From contig CALNHX010001927.1 in assembly GCA_940337035.1 (NCBI GenBank), positions 62,001 through 126,000 on the forward strand: DNA of 64,000 nt. Direction: 5' to 3'. Below the pieces are notes generated by a model. It was not told the origin of the DNA. It ran no database searches and saw only the letters and a program-made list of their open reading frames with translations. The translations under genes were made by a program, and so were the position numbers. Positions 1 through 10,172 of this stretch are shown here, piece after piece; within the stretch, counting starts at the first letter, position 1, and every line of letters begins with the position of its first letter. Source of the DNA: Agriotes lineatus (Eukaryota; Arthropoda; Insecta; Coleoptera; Elateridae).

Positions 1-287
1 TTACGTCCGTTTTTTTGGTTCTTCATTACTTTGTCTGTGGGAGTTCAATTTGTACCTCTTGGCAATTTATCATATCTTCTACTACTTGCTGCCATTGTTG
101 CTCCCATTAACTTCCTTGTCTAGGTTTATTAATGTACCTTCCTTGCTTTTGCAGTTGAAGATATTCCTGGACTGTGTAGTTTTATTTATTTTGGCATAGA
201 AGGCGTTAACTGACAAATACATTTTTTAAGAAAACTGTTATTGACGTTAATACACGCGAAGTTGTATTTGTCTGACTTTTTACATTT

Positions 288-420
288 AATAGCTATTTAT
301 AAAACCATTTAGGAAATGCCTTATTTTGTGTAACGCGTGGGATTTTGCGGGACGAGCGTAGCCAGATCCCACAAAGTCACACAAGTTACACAAAATCGCA
401 TTTCTTAATGTATTCTATAC
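288..420. repeat. Foldback hairpin (GAGCG-loop type)
   Basis: An imperfect palindrome of about 100 bp. The left arm (about 311-334, containing TTTTGTGTAAC) pairs with the right arm (about 384-406). A second block, GGGAT against ATCCC, flanks the loop GACGAGCGTA at 351-360. The left end, TAGCTATTTAT, also occurs at the ends of the hairpins at 35885 and 36950, and the loop resembles GACGAGCGAAGC in the hairpins at 26.6 and 35.7 kb. It is non-coding and probably a non-autonomous mobile repeat. Confidence 0.6.
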
Positions 421-640
421 AAGATTTTTTCTAATGTTGAGAAAAAATGGTTCTTTATATGTTAAACTAATAAAATTATAAACTCATGTCAAATAAATGT
501 CAATGTATTGAAGATACGCTTTTTCGCGTGTCATTTGATGTAATTTTCACTAGTCGTGAAATATTTTCATTTCATAACCAGTTACGAAAAATGTGACGTT
601 TCGAAACTTCAATCAGTTTTGAAAAGTGACACTTTATACG
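421..640. other. AT-rich spacer, nothing recognised
   Basis: No coding signal, repeat or RNA gene was recognised. Short ORFs here and just downstream have biased, low-complexity composition. Confidence 0.5.
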
Positions 641-850
641 TCAAAATTAGAAAACTTTACAGAAGTTGCAATTTACCAACCTTCTTTAATGCATTGAAAA
701 TTCATTTTGTTAATTTTCAAGTCTGGCATAAAATTTGCAAAATCTGAAAAATTTACAAGGGATAGAAATAAAAAAGTTTTAAAATTGTTCACATCTGTAT
801 TATTATTCTTTATTATAGCCACGCGTAATGTCAGTGCGAAGTTCTACTGC
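641..850 (+). repeat. Dispersed repeat, also at the right window end
   Basis: About 200 bp that recurs in the same orientation at 63808-64000. Shared landmarks in order are TTTACAGAAGTTGCAATTTA, TGCATTGAAAAT, CTGGCATAAAATTTGCAAAA, a run AGAAATAAA, then ATTATTCTTTATTAT and GCCACGCG. The copies differ by scattered substitutions and small indels. The second copy runs off the window, so full length and ends are unknown. No ORF is conserved between them. Confidence 0.75.
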
Positions 851-859
851 ATAGCAGAT

Positions 860-2046
860 CACTAATAAGTAGTACGCACTAGTACGCAGAGTCTTGAACC
901 TTTTCAGTATCTTGTACCCTTTAATGTTAATTTGCAATTAGATAAAGCTGTTGAATTCGATATTACATTCAAAATGTTTTATATAACTTTAGAAGATGTA
1001 TTGCTTATATGAGTATTTCTTATTATTACATTTATTAGCTGTTTTAAAGGAATTCTGAGAATTGCAGGCCATCCGATCGGCGGCTCCACATTATTGTTCA
1101 TAGTTTATTTTGTTTACTCATGAAACGTGCTTTAATAGCAAATATAAGAACTGGAGCAAAGGTTTTATTAGGAGGAACGGGGCAATGTGAAAAAAGGATT
1201 AAATGTGAATACCCCTTGAGTTGTTTAGTCGATATGCATCTTTAGTTTTGTGTTAATTGTTCAAAAAATATTTTTTTTTATTTGGCTAGCTTTTACATTG
1301 TCTAAACTAATGTAGGCACATATTTTAGATGCCCCGGGCTAATTTATTTATTTCCTGGATTCAGATCGGTTCACATGCATAAATTTACAAGAACTGGCGA
1401 CTTACCAGGAATTCCGTAACGCCCCTGCAGTCTGGGTTGTAAATAAGAAACATGATACTAGGGGGTGCAAGGCGAACAGCGAGTCCTTTCATATAGCAGG
1501 TGGTCACACACGCCTGACGCGAACACAAGCTCAGCCAATTCTACAATCAGTCATGCAAGCAAAACGACAAACATTCAGCTTTTAGCAGTAATGTGCTCAT
1601 TACATAATACTTACAGGGGGTTTTATGGCCCCCCCGCGTCGTCCCACGTCGCATCTCGACGAAGACATCATCAGGGATATTCTTCGGTGCACTTTCGATG
1701 ATATGTACCTGTAATAATCCTGAAAACACGGATGCTTACCGCAAATAGCATGCCTTAACCGAACGTTAACGGCATCAATGGGTACAACCCATGTCAGTGT
1801 ACCCGCAGTTACAGTGGCCGCATGGACTGTAAAAGGCACAGGTACAAGGCATCTTTGGGAGATGGGCTTCCCAAGCCACCCAATCGCGCTAATTGGGTCA
1901 CTGATAAGCACAATGCTTATCAGGTCAAGGGTCGTGGGCTATCACGCCGGATAGCCATTAACCCAGGTATGAGGGCACCCTCTGCGACAATTAACAGCAA
2001 TCCAATTAACAAAGCGATCTACAATCAGCATCAGTACGAATCACTA
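860..2046. other. No gene recognised; GC-richer patch at 1465-2040
   Basis: From 860 to about 1460 the sequence is AT-rich with nothing recognisable. From 1465 to about 2040 GC content rises and several overlapping short ORFs appear on both strands (for example 1465-1701 and 1822-2169 on plus). None shows a known domain, and open frames on both strands simply reflect fewer AT-rich stop codons. It may be a fragment of an unidentified element. Confidence 0.4.
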
Positions 2047-2227
2047 TCGAATTTTATTTATTATTTATTTATTTTTATTTATTATATTCAGATAAGGGCT
2101 GAAGACAAACGTCCTATAATGCCCAAAGAAACAAATTACTACAATTGGCAGCAATGGTATAAAAAATAAAAATTAAAAAAAAAAAAAAATACAGTACAAT
2201 TTAAACAAGCATAATTGACATAATATA

Positions 2228-5038
2228 TTATAGATTGTCGTACTTGTTTTTGAAAGTATTAATTGATGGCGCACACACTACATCGGCTGGCAAGTTGTTC
2301 CAAGGGTCGAAGATCCTGTTAGGTAGGAAATGTTGTCTTGTCCTGGTTTTGAAATTTTCCTTTCGTAATTTAAACTCATGACCGCGTAGTCGATCGTCTA
2401 CGTTCAAAATATACAAATGAGAAAGGTCAATTGAGAACAGATTGCGAAGAATTTTGTACGTAACTATTAGATCACCTCGCAGTCTTCGGTCGGAAAATGA
2501 AGGAAGATTTGCCATAGATAGTCTCTCTTCGTAGGATGGTCTTGCCCTTCCAAAAGGGATGCGAGTAGCGTACCTCTGTACTCTCTCGAGATGGTTTTGA
2601 TCCGCAATCCAATCAGGACACCAGACCGCACCCGCGTATTCAAGATGAGGTCTCACAAAAGTTTTGTACAGTTTAATAAAAACCGGATACGACACGCAAG
2701 TAAAACACTTCTTTAGTAGAAAAAGGCTTTTGTTAGCACGCTTACATGCCTCTATAACATGACTGGACCACGTAAGGTTCTTGTTTATTTGAACACCAAG
2801 GTCAATGTACGAATCGACATTTTTAAGCTCGATGTTATTGATGCTATAAGAGAGGCACGGATTATTTTTGCCGATATGAAGCACCGCACACTTGTCACTG
2901 TTCACAGGCAGTAGCCATTCGTGACACCACCTTATAATAGAAGTCAGGTCATTCTGGAGCTGGAGGTGATGCGTAAAAGGATTTGCGTATATTTTTGTGT
3001 CATCGGCGAAAAATGACTTGTTTGAAGAGATGTGCAGTGGTAAGTCTGATATATATACCAAAAATAACAGTGGACCCAAAACGGATCCTTGTGGGACGCC
3101 ACTAAGGACATTTTTAGGAGTGGAAAACGAGTCGCCTACTCGGACGGTGAAAGTTCTGTCGGTCAGAAAATCTTGAATCCAGAGTAAAAGATTGCCACGT
3201 ATTCCAACATGATTCAGTTTATGCACTAGCCGTCTTCTGGGTACCTTGTCAAAGGCTTTGGCAAAGTCTAAGTAAATTACATCTGTCGGTTGCTTATTAT
3301 CCAGACCCAAAGACCAATCATTAACGCATTGTAGAAGATTGGTGACTGTAGATCGGCCACATAGAAAGCCATGTTGTTCGTTGGGAATAACATTCTCCAT
3401 TAGGAGAAAGGCAGACATCTTATCAACGATTATAGATTCCATAACCTTGCACACAATTGGGACCAGGCTTATAGGTCTATAGTTATTTGGGTTCAGTTTG
3501 TCACCCTTTTTAAATATAGCTGTTACTGAAGCTGATTTCCATACTGAAGGCAGGCAATGATTGTCGAACGAGGACTGGAGGATTAAAGAAAGTGGAGTGC
3601 ATACTGCAGCGGAAAATTTTTTAAGAAAATAGGTAGACAATCCATCAAGCCCTGGTGCAGAATTAAGTTTTAATTTTTGCAACTGATTTTCAACAATTTC
3701 GGATGAAAAGTCAATGACATCAAGGGTAGAGCTCACCCAGTTTGAAAGGACTGCGGGGATGTTTCCATTTGGCTCACGAGTAAATACTTGTGAAAAGATT
3801 TCAGCCAAAATGTCTGCTGTCTCTTTATTGTTAGAACACATTTGGCCATTATCCTTTTTTAAAAGTGGCACTGACACCTTAGATTTCATACATGTTCTTA
3901 CGTACTTATAAAATTGTTTAGAGTTATTACTATTAGCAATTCTTTCTTCGTAGGTGCGTTTGGCAGCTTTAATGGCAGAACTAACTTGGTTCGAAAAACG
4001 ACGATGTGTGATGTAATCATTTATATTTTTGGTGCGTTTAAATTTTTTCCATAGACTGGATTTGTATTTGATTAAAGACATAATCTCATTATCAATCCAG
4101 GGTTTTAAATGGTTTTTGAAAACGATTTTCGTTTTACTGTTTGAGTCAATTGACTTGCGAACGACATCGTAAAATTTTTCCCACATCGAGTTAGGATCTG
4201 CTAAGTCCAACAGATCTTCCCAATTATAGGATAATAGTTCATTCCCAACTCTGTTAAAGTTGGTTACAGTATAGCTAAGATGGTTAGGGTTCATTCTATG
4301 GCTATGTGATGCAAACTGTATGTGGAAAAGTATAACCACGTGGTCTGATATGCCAACAGGAGCACAAATTTCAGGCTGTGTTAACAGTTGTTCATCGTTT
4401 GTTAAAACGAGATCTAAAGTGGCTGGTTGGTCATTTGCTCTGAATCGGGTAAATTCTTGAACCAACTGGTCTAGATTAGAATTTATCATGCAGTTCATGA
4501 AGCAAGTAGTGGAATTAAAATTGTCAGGAACGTGAGAAATTGGCCACGAAATGTCCGGAAAGTTGAAATCGCCGGTTATCACTAGATAATCGTAAGATAT
4601 GGATAAGTTTGATAATTTCTCAATAAGAAGTAAATCTTGCGCTACAGGGGTGCGTGGGGGGCGATAAATGCAGCAAAGAACGATGGAAAAATCATGTCTG
4701 GAGAGTTTTTGAGTTGTGATATCAATATCGGTAACAGTTAAGTCAATAGGGGTGATTTTATAATTTTTTGTTATATTGTTTGAAATATATACACATGACC
4801 CGCCCCCTACACGGTTTATACGATCGGTACGATAAATATTGAAACCAGGAATGTCAACAACAGAATCTGGTATGGCCGGGTTTAACCAAGTCTCGGTAAC
4901 AAATGCAATGTCAGGGTTGTATTGGTTAATTCTACAGATAAAATCGTTTAGCTTAGCTGGTAACGAGCCTAGGTTAGTGTAAAGAATGGACCAGTCAGTA
5001 AATGTTTCGTTAGAATCGAGGTTGTTGTTGAAATGTCT
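2228..5038 (-). CDS. ORF2: endonuclease-reverse transcriptase of the CR1-like element
   Basis: An open frame of 936 codons. It nicks target DNA with an apurinic-type endonuclease and primes reverse transcription there. Endonuclease motifs: VTETWL near residue 46, GDFNFPD near 156 and SDHVVI near 230. Reverse-transcriptase motifs: NNYRPISLVP, FAKAFDKVP, SGVPQGSVLGP and the catalytic FADD at about residues 674-677. The C-terminus carries the CR1-type block ending NTFKNKYDNL. The frame opens right after a TGA at 5039-5041 and overlaps the ORF1 end by 27 nt. There is no ATG in the first 150 codons; the first usable start-like codon is a GTG at 4582, which lies inside the endonuclease domain and would cut it. 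The frame was therefore extended to 5038, and initiation probably depends on ORF1 translation. Confidence 0.88.
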   Translation of the reverse strand, partial: RHFNNNLDSNETFTDWSILYTNLGSLPAKLNDFICRINQYNPDIAFVTETWLNPAIPDSVVDIPGFNIYRTDRINRVGGGSCVYISNNITKNYKITPIDLTVTDIDITTQKLSRHDFSIVLCCIYRPPRTPVAQDLLLIEKLSNLSISYDYLVITGDFNFPDISWPISHVPDNFNSTTCFMNCMINSNLDQLVQEFTRFRANDQPATLDLVLTNDEQLLTQPEICAPVGISDHVVILFHIQFASHSHRMNPNHLSYTVTNFNRVGNELLSYNWEDLLDLADPNSMWEKFYDVVRKSIDSNSKTKIVFKNHLKPWIDNEIMSLIKYKSSLWKKFKRTKNINDYITHRRFSNQVSSAIKAAKRTYEERIANSNNSKQFYKYVRTCMKSKVSVPLLKKDNGQMCSNNKETADILAEIFSQVFTREPNGNIPAVLSNWVSSTLDVIDFSSEIVENQLQKLKLNSAPGLDGLSTYFLKKFSAAVCTPLSLILQSSFDNHCLPSVWKSASVTAIFKKGDKLNPNNYRPISLVPIVCKVMESIIVDKMSAFLLMENVIPNEQHGFLCGRSTVTNLLQCVNDWSLGLDNKQPTDVIYLDFAKAFDKVPRRRLVHKLNHVGIRGNLLLWIQDFLTDRTFTVRVGDSFSTPKNVLSGVPQGSVLGPLLFLVYISDLPLHISSNKSFFADDTKIYANPFTHHLQLQNDLTSIIRWCHEWLLPVNSDKCAVLHIGKNNPCLSYSINNIELKNVDSYIDLGVQINKNLTWSSHVIEACKRANKSLFLLKKCFTCVSYPVFIKLYKTFVRPHLEYAGAVWCPDWIADQNHLERVQRYATRIPFGRARPSYEERLSMANLPSFSDRRLRGDLIVTYKILRNLFSIDLSHLYILNVDDRLRGHEFKLRKENFKTRTRQHFLPNRIFDPWNNLPADVVCAPSINTFKNKYDNL

Positions 5039-5795
5039 TCAAATCAATTATTTGCGGAGAGCCATGAATGTATTTTATGGTGAGGTTCGTACCATTGCCC
5101 GCTTGTTTTTTCTCGTCCAGTAGTTTTCTTAGGTTGTTTAAGTATTTGAGTTGATTAGGAGTTTTGTCATCTACGATTGATATCTGTTTAGTAGAATTTG
5201 CCGCTAGTAACTTACGCTTATTGCGTAGCACTGTTTTAGCGTCATGTTCTGTAGGTAAGACAACCTTGATACAGCGCGGATACTTGTTCTGCTGGTCTTT
5301 ACCGAAGCGATGGAAAGATACTGGAGTGACGCTTAACCCTACTGTAGTTAATACTTCGGCAATTTTTTCTGAATCGTACTTTGCCTTTCTTACGTCGTTA
5401 TCCTCGATTTCTGGAACTCCACGTATGACAATGTTCCTCGATCTTTTTATACGTTCGACTGCCTCGTTGGTAACGTTTTCGACATAATCAGTAGATTTCG
5501 AATCACCGATTCCGAGAAGTTTATCATTTAATTCCGCAATTTTTACGTCAAAAGTGTCAATCTTGGACTGTAATTCGGTTTTAAATGCTTCGAAGAGAGC
5601 CCTGAAGTCGCCCAGTTTATCAATATTAGTGCTACATTGATTGCAAACGATCTTTACTCCACGAAGTTTAGTTCTAGTAACGCGATCATTTTCGCTAAGA
5701 CCTGTGCAGGTAACGTGCAGTTCGCCTTTGCAACCGTCGCATTGAAGACGCGGTTCATTCGCGACAGGTCGTTTACAATTTGCGCATGAGGACAT
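5010..5795 (-). CDS. ORF1: PHD-finger RNA-binding protein of the CR1-like element
   Basis: A 261-residue protein starting at ATG 5793-5795. The N-terminus is a textbook PHD zinc finger with ligands C4, C7, C19, C22, H27, C30, C51 and C54. A helical, probably coiled-coil stretch follows (about 60-110). Next comes an RRM-like region (about 115-205) that begins around RNIVIRGVPEIED, as in transposase-22-like ORF1 proteins of L1 and CR1 elements. The C-terminus is basic and hydrophilic. In the family such proteins bind element RNA and multimerise with it. The stop overlaps the ORF2 frame by 27 nt, which suggests coupled translation. Function is inferred from domain architecture. Confidence 0.85.
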   Translation of the reverse strand: MSSCANCKRPVANEPRLQCDGCKGELHVTCTGLSENDRVTRTKLRGVKIVCNQCSTNIDKLGDFRALFEAFKTELQSKIDTFDVKIAELNDKLLGIGDSKSTDYVENVTNEAVERIKRSRNIVIRGVPEIEDNDVRKAKYDSEKIAEVLTTVGLSVTPVSFHRFGKDQQNKYPRCIKVVLPTEHDAKTVLRNKRKLLAANSTKQISIVDDKTPNQLKYLNNLRKLLDEKKQAGNGTNLTIKYIHGSPQIIDLKTFQQQPRF

Positions 5796-6603
5796 GCTGA
5801 GAGCACTTGGGAAGGTTCGATTTACTTACAAGGTTGCACACGCTGATAATAATGTTGGGTTATTTATAACTGTTGTTCACTAATATTGGCCGAATTTTGT
5901 AACTAATTATAACTTCACCTATCACAAGCACTGTAGCGTATATTGTCAGAAAAAGTCAAATACTTGTGCACTTTAACACGTGAAATTTACTTCGAAGATT
6001 CTGCTATATTTACTATAAACATAAACATTGACTGCCAACTGAATTTATGTTCGTCTTCGCTGTACAATAGCTACATTTGCTAAGCTACGCAGGCACTAGT
6101 ATTCTATTTAGATATTACAGACCTCATCGCTTTATTCACTCGATTATAATCTACAATTCATTTCACTTCAAAACATAATCGCTGTGGAACCACACACTCA
6201 CGAATAATTAGGCTCGCGTCCACACATGTGCGATCTCGCCTACAGACTGCCTGCCAAAAACACATAAGCACCCTCGCATTCTAAAAATGCAACCCTCGGT
6301 CACTTCGGGTTCACAAAATTCCAATATGGGAATTCTCGGCTAATTCCCGTGAAAGCCCGTCTATAATTTAAAAACTACCTGCAGAACGCCGCTCGATTCT
6401 TAAAAACAGCCCCCGGTCTGTAAATTGGTTTGGGACTCGTTCCAATTTCGTGCTAAATTTAGAAAGTATCATATTTCAGTGGATGGTTTAGTCGAATGCC
6501 CATAATTATACGAATACAAATAAAATAACAGCATATTTGCAAACAGCCCCAAGAGCACAAAAGTAAATATTACAACACTAAGTAACTTTTCATTTTTCGT
6601 ACA
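5796..6603. other. Probable 5' UTR of the CR1-like element, then spacer
   Basis: No coding region. The part nearest ORF1 (about 5796-6000) is presumably the 5' UTR of the minus-strand element. Further right there is nothing recognisable, and the change from element to flank could not be placed. Confidence 0.4.
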
Positions 6604-6605
6604 TA

Positions 6606-7041
6606 CAGGTTGTCCGAAATCCGTTTCGAACATAGAAAATTAATGAGTGCGACAAGGAAGACATACACAAAATGAGTAGCAGGACAAAGATAGAATGTAA
6701 TCATGGCTAGGTAAATTTTTCAACTAAAATTAAGTCAATGAAATAAACAGCCATTTCTGTCAAATATTTTATCTGTAATTAAGAGTATGTATAAAGTGAG
6801 GTTTAAATATACTATTGTTTATTATTCACATAATTATTTTAATTATTTAAACGTTACTTTATACTCTTAATGACAGATAAAACATTTACAGAAGTGTTAG
6901 TTTGTTTCATTGACTTAATTTTACTTTAAAAGTTTACCTAGTCATGATTTCATTCTATCTTTGTCCTGCTACTCATTTGTTTATGTCCTCCTTGTCGCAC
7001 TCATTAATTTCTTATGTTCAAAACGGATTTCGGACAATCTG
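6606..7041. mobile_element. Palindromic mariner-type MITE
   Basis: Almost the whole 436 bp is an inverted repeat. The left end CAGGTTGTCCGAAATCCG matches the reverse complement of the right end (CAGATTGTCCGAAATCCG) with one difference. The arms continue for about 200 bp through shared blocks such as ATTAATGAGTGCGACAAGG and AGTAGCAGGACAAAGATAGA. TA dinucleotides flank both ends (6604-6605 and 7042-7043), as for Tc1/mariner insertion. There is no ORF, so it is non-autonomous; a transcript would fold into a long hairpin. Confidence 0.85.
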
Positions 7042-7112
7042 TATACATAAGTATATGTATTTATATTTTTAAAGACCCCATCAATTTTTTCTATTACAAT
7101 CCCGCATTACAA

Positions 7113-7394
7113 TGCCGCGTGGCGCAGTTGGGTAAGGGCAAGGCTTGCATTAAGCAAGTCCTCGGTTCGAATCCCTCGGAGGTCGGAATTTTTTCGTAGC
7201 CTTGGCAATTGGAATCGGGCTCGGTGAGACCATTCACAGTTGGGCACCAAATTAACTGTGCTCTTCTCAGAACCACAGACCTAAGAGATAGACTAACAAG
7301 GTCAACACATCACCAAGACACACACCTCATACAATGGTTGCTGCGCAAGCACCATAAGCGCGTCCAACTCTGCATCCCGAATACGAGTCAAGTC
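7113..7394 (+). mobile_element. tRNA-derived SINE
   Basis: The head has RNA polymerase III boxes with correct spacing: A box TGGCGCAGTTGG at 7120-7131 and B box GGTTCGAATCC at 7164-7174. A recognisable anticodon-type arm lies between them, GCTTG pairing with CAAGT around the loop CATTAAG. The T stem and acceptor stem do not pair, so it is not a working tRNA gene. A tRNA-unrelated body follows (about 7190-7390) and runs into the satellite array. The 3' end and tail are not defined; the array may have grown from the SINE tail. Confidence 0.7.
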
Positions 7395-8470
7395 AGCGAA
7401 TTTCACAACAATATTGATTTTGAGGTTTTTGTGATAATTATAACGTTTTCGCCATTTTGCAATCCCCAAATCACCTGGGCCGCTAAATTCCCACATCCCG
7501 AATATCGATACGGAGATAGTCTTCAAACGCCGCTTTGCACACAACTATTGATTTTAAATTTTTTCTGATAATTATAACGTTTTCCCCATTTTGTAGCCCC
7601 TAAATCCAACTGGGCCGCAAAACTCCCACATAACAAAAATTGATTCGTAGAAAGTCTCCAAACAGCTAATTTCACACAAATATTGATTTTAAAGTTTTTC
7701 TGATAATTATAACGTTCCCCATTTAGCATCCCCCAAATCCAACTGAGCCGCAAAACTCCCACATCTCGAAAATCTATCTGTAGAAAGTTTCCAAACAGCG
7801 CATTTCACACAAATATTAATTTGAAGTTTTTCTGATAATAATTATAACATTTTCCCCATTTTGCATCCCCCAAATCCAACTGAGCCGCAAAACTCCCACA
7901 TCCCGAACATTGATCCGGAGGAAGTCTTCAAACAGCGAATTTCACACAAATATTGACTTTAAGGTTTTTCTGACAATTATAACGTTTTCCGAAATTTGCA
8001 ACCCCCAAATCCACCTGGGCGACAAAACACCCATATCCCGAATATCGATTCGTAGAAAGTCTCCAAACAGCGAATTTCACACAAATATTGATTTTAAGGT
8101 TTTTCTGATAATTATAACGTTTTCCCCATTTTGCAACTCCCAAATCTACCTGGGCCGCAAACTTTCCCAATCCCGAATTCTCTTAAAAAATACAATCGAC
8201 CCGTATAAAGTCTCCAAACAGTGAATTTCACTCAAATATTGATTTTAATGTTTTTTTGATAATTGTAACATTTTCCCCATTTTCCAACCCCCAAATCCAC
8301 CTGGACCTCAAAATTCCCACATCCCGAATTCTCTTAAAAAATACAATCGACCCGTGCAAAGTCTCCAAACAGTGAATTTCACACAAATATTTATTCTAAG
8401 GTTTTTTCTGATAATTATAACGGTTTTCCCATTTTGCAACCCCTAAATCCACCTGAGCCGCAAAATTCTT
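7395..8470 (+). repeat. Satellite array, about 135-bp unit, 8 copies
   Basis: Tandem units start at the landmark AGCGAATTTCACAC: 7395, about 7529, 7664, 7797, 7934, 8069, 8220 and 8371 (last unit partial). Each contains AATATTGATTTTAA, TTTTTCTGATAATTATAACG, TTTTCCCCATTTTGCA, AAATCCACCTGGGCCGCAAA and CCCACATCCCGAA. Six units are 133-137 bp. The sixth-to-seventh and seventh-to-eighth spacings are 151 bp because of an extra block, CTCTTAAAAAATACAATCGA. The open frames across it on both strands come from the repeats and are not genes. Confidence 0.93.
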
Positions 8471-9074
8471 AAAAACCCACAGATTCATCCACATACTGCT
8501 AAAAACAAAATTCGATATTTTTTTCTTTCTCCTTGTTTATGCGAACATTTAATTTGCTGCAAATGCACCTCAGCTTTCTACCCCTGTAACTTCGCCCCTG
8601 TGCATCGCAGACCCCAAAAACCAGCCAGTACGATGAGCGATGGTTCATCCTCTTTCCAACTAGCTCCAAATCACATTTGGATCTTTCAAAAAGTATGCCA
8701 TGTAACAGCACCGAACGCTTTCGTGTGCAAAAAATCATTTTAACCCCCGTATTTTCGTCCCCTCGAATGGTACATTTTCACAACCTCTCCATAAAGTTCG
8801 CCCTTGACGAGGTCTTCAAAATGACACCAACAAAATTCACCTGCTTTACGTACAACTTACAAAAATTAGAAAAAACTGCGTATTTTCCAAGCGTCACACA
8901 AATCGCTAAAAGAGCACCGTACTAGCGTCACATCTCCAATTCGTTAAACATTTCCAATGTTAAAAGTTATTAATTTAGTTTCATTATGGTGTTTGTAATT
9001 TTTTAATGCACAATACTTAAATAAAAGCTGTTATAAGGTACTTCTAGTAAAAGGGTTTGCTACTGCAAGAAATA
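8471..9074. other. No gene recognised
   Basis: Unique sequence between the satellite and the next transposon. Short ORFs at 8499-8738 (minus) and 8677-8925 (plus) overlap each other and show no domain. Confidence 0.45.
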
Positions 9075-9648
9075 TACAGGGTGTAGAAATGCTTTACGCA
9101 CCATAGGGATTTCAATGGTAATTTCTTCATATGAAAATATTTGTTTCCCTAATTATTTTAGCGCAAACTTGTATGGAAGTTTTTTGTAGAGAAAAAAATT
9201 CTGTATCCATTTATGGCAGAATTTGTCATTTTACATTTCGGAAAACCGAAAATTTAAAGAAATACAATTTCCATTTTTAGACAAATCAGTGGTGCCTTGA
9301 AATTACTGAAGCATCTCAAAGCATCAACAAATTAGTTTGCTGTTTATTTGTTGGCATCTGTCAAATGTAACGGCAACCATGGCACTTATTGCACCTGATC
9401 TGTTTCCAGCATACCACCACTTCACAATTTGCACTGATTTTTGAAAAAATTATAAGTCTAGTTTCTTTCATTATTTGGTTTTCTGATGTGAAATGACAAA
9501 AATGTTGGCATAAATGAATGCAAAATTGTTTGCTATACAAAAAACCTATGTACAAGTTTGCTCTAAAATAATTAGGGAAGCAAATATTGTCAGTAATAAT
9601 GTATTAAGGGCAAACTAGCAGTCCAGTGAGACAAATGTCTCATTTAAC

Positions 9649-9735
9649 GCGCCTTCAAACCTCGATCGGTTAGGCAACCACCCAGACCTGGAAGGTGTCA
9701 AAGTGGTTGCCTAACCGATCGAGGATTTAAGGCGC
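9649..9735. repeat. Short hairpin inside the mariner-type element
   Basis: Near-perfect inverted repeat: GCGCCTTCAAACCTCGATCG pairs with the reverse complement at the right end, and GGTTAGGCAACCAC pairs with GTGGTTGCCTAACC. The loop is only about 20 bp. It is probably a nested foldback insertion. Confidence 0.8.
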
Positions 9736-9929
9736 AGAGGGTCGCAGCTACGTTTGGCGGCCGAACCAGTTTTTATTTAATACGCGTTCTATTTGAAAAA
9801 CGGTCTTTTTGTGATTTCTCGAAAACCGGAAGTGTCACGTGACTGAAATTCGGTTCCTGACCTGACATGACCATTCCAAACATATAACTTTCATAACTTT
9901 TTTCTCTATCTCGTACGGTTTGGCTGCTG

Positions 9930-9983
9930 AAACAGCGTCCCGGACAAAACAGCGTCCCGGACAAAACAGCGTCCCAGACAGAC
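9930..9983 (+). repeat. 18-bp tandem repeat, three copies
   Basis: ACAGCGTCCCGGACAAA is repeated three times head to tail; the third copy has CAGACAGAC at its end. Small local minisatellite. Confidence 0.8.
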
Positions 9984-10009
9984 ACGTCTATTAGATAAAG
10001 GATGCTTTT

Positions 10010-10172
10010 GCCGGTAAAAATGTTTTACGAAAGTATTTTGTTTTGGCAATGTTACAAGACAAACTAACTTGATCAAATTCCCGAGCCGAAGGCGAGGGAA
10101 TTTGTCGAAGTTAGTTTGTCGAGGGGCATTGCCAAAAAAACAACAAATCTTAAGTAAAACATTTTCCGAGCA
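10010..10172. repeat. Foldback hairpin (GAGCG-loop type)
   Basis: Arms of about 70 bp: AAAATGTTTTAC, TTTTGGCAATG and GACAAACTAACTT on the left pair with their complements on the right. The loop is CGAGCCGAAGGCGAG, close to the CGAGCGAAGCGAG loop of the hairpins at 26.6 and 35.7 kb. The stem sequence is unrelated to those. Confidence 0.75.

Larger units (their letters stand above)
2047..5795 (-). mobile_element. CR1-like (Jockey-group) non-LTR retrotransposon, nearly intact
   Basis: Two-ORF retrotransposon on the minus strand: ORF1 at 5010-5795, ORF2 at 2228-5038, then a short 3' UTR. Read on the minus strand, the element ends in an AATAAATA-type simple repeat (about 2047-2085), the usual tail of this group instead of a long poly(A). 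The 5' UTR continues leftwards of ORF1 on the minus strand (plus coordinates above 5795), but its boundary was not found because no target-site duplication could be fixed. Neither ORF contains a stop codon or frameshift, so the copy is young or recently active. Clade placement rests on the PHD-finger ORF1 and the C-terminal block near residues FDPWNNLP. Confidence 0.88.

Noticed and set aside
4582..4582. GTG at 4582 as the start of the CR1-like ORF2
   Set aside because: It lies in the middle of the endonuclease domain; the same frame continues upstream without a stop to 5038 and encodes the missing endonuclease motifs.
7113..7190. Functional tRNA gene
   Set aside because: A and B boxes are good, but the T stem and acceptor stem do not pair and the sequence continues into a non-tRNA body; a SINE head explains it better.
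7910..8224. 104-codon ORF with repeated protein motifs
   Set aside because: It is the satellite translated; the mirror strand gives an equally long repeated frame.
7395..8470. CRISPR array or coding region
   Set aside because: Units are contiguous with no unique spacers, and both strands have open frames because of the repeat; the genome is eukaryotic.
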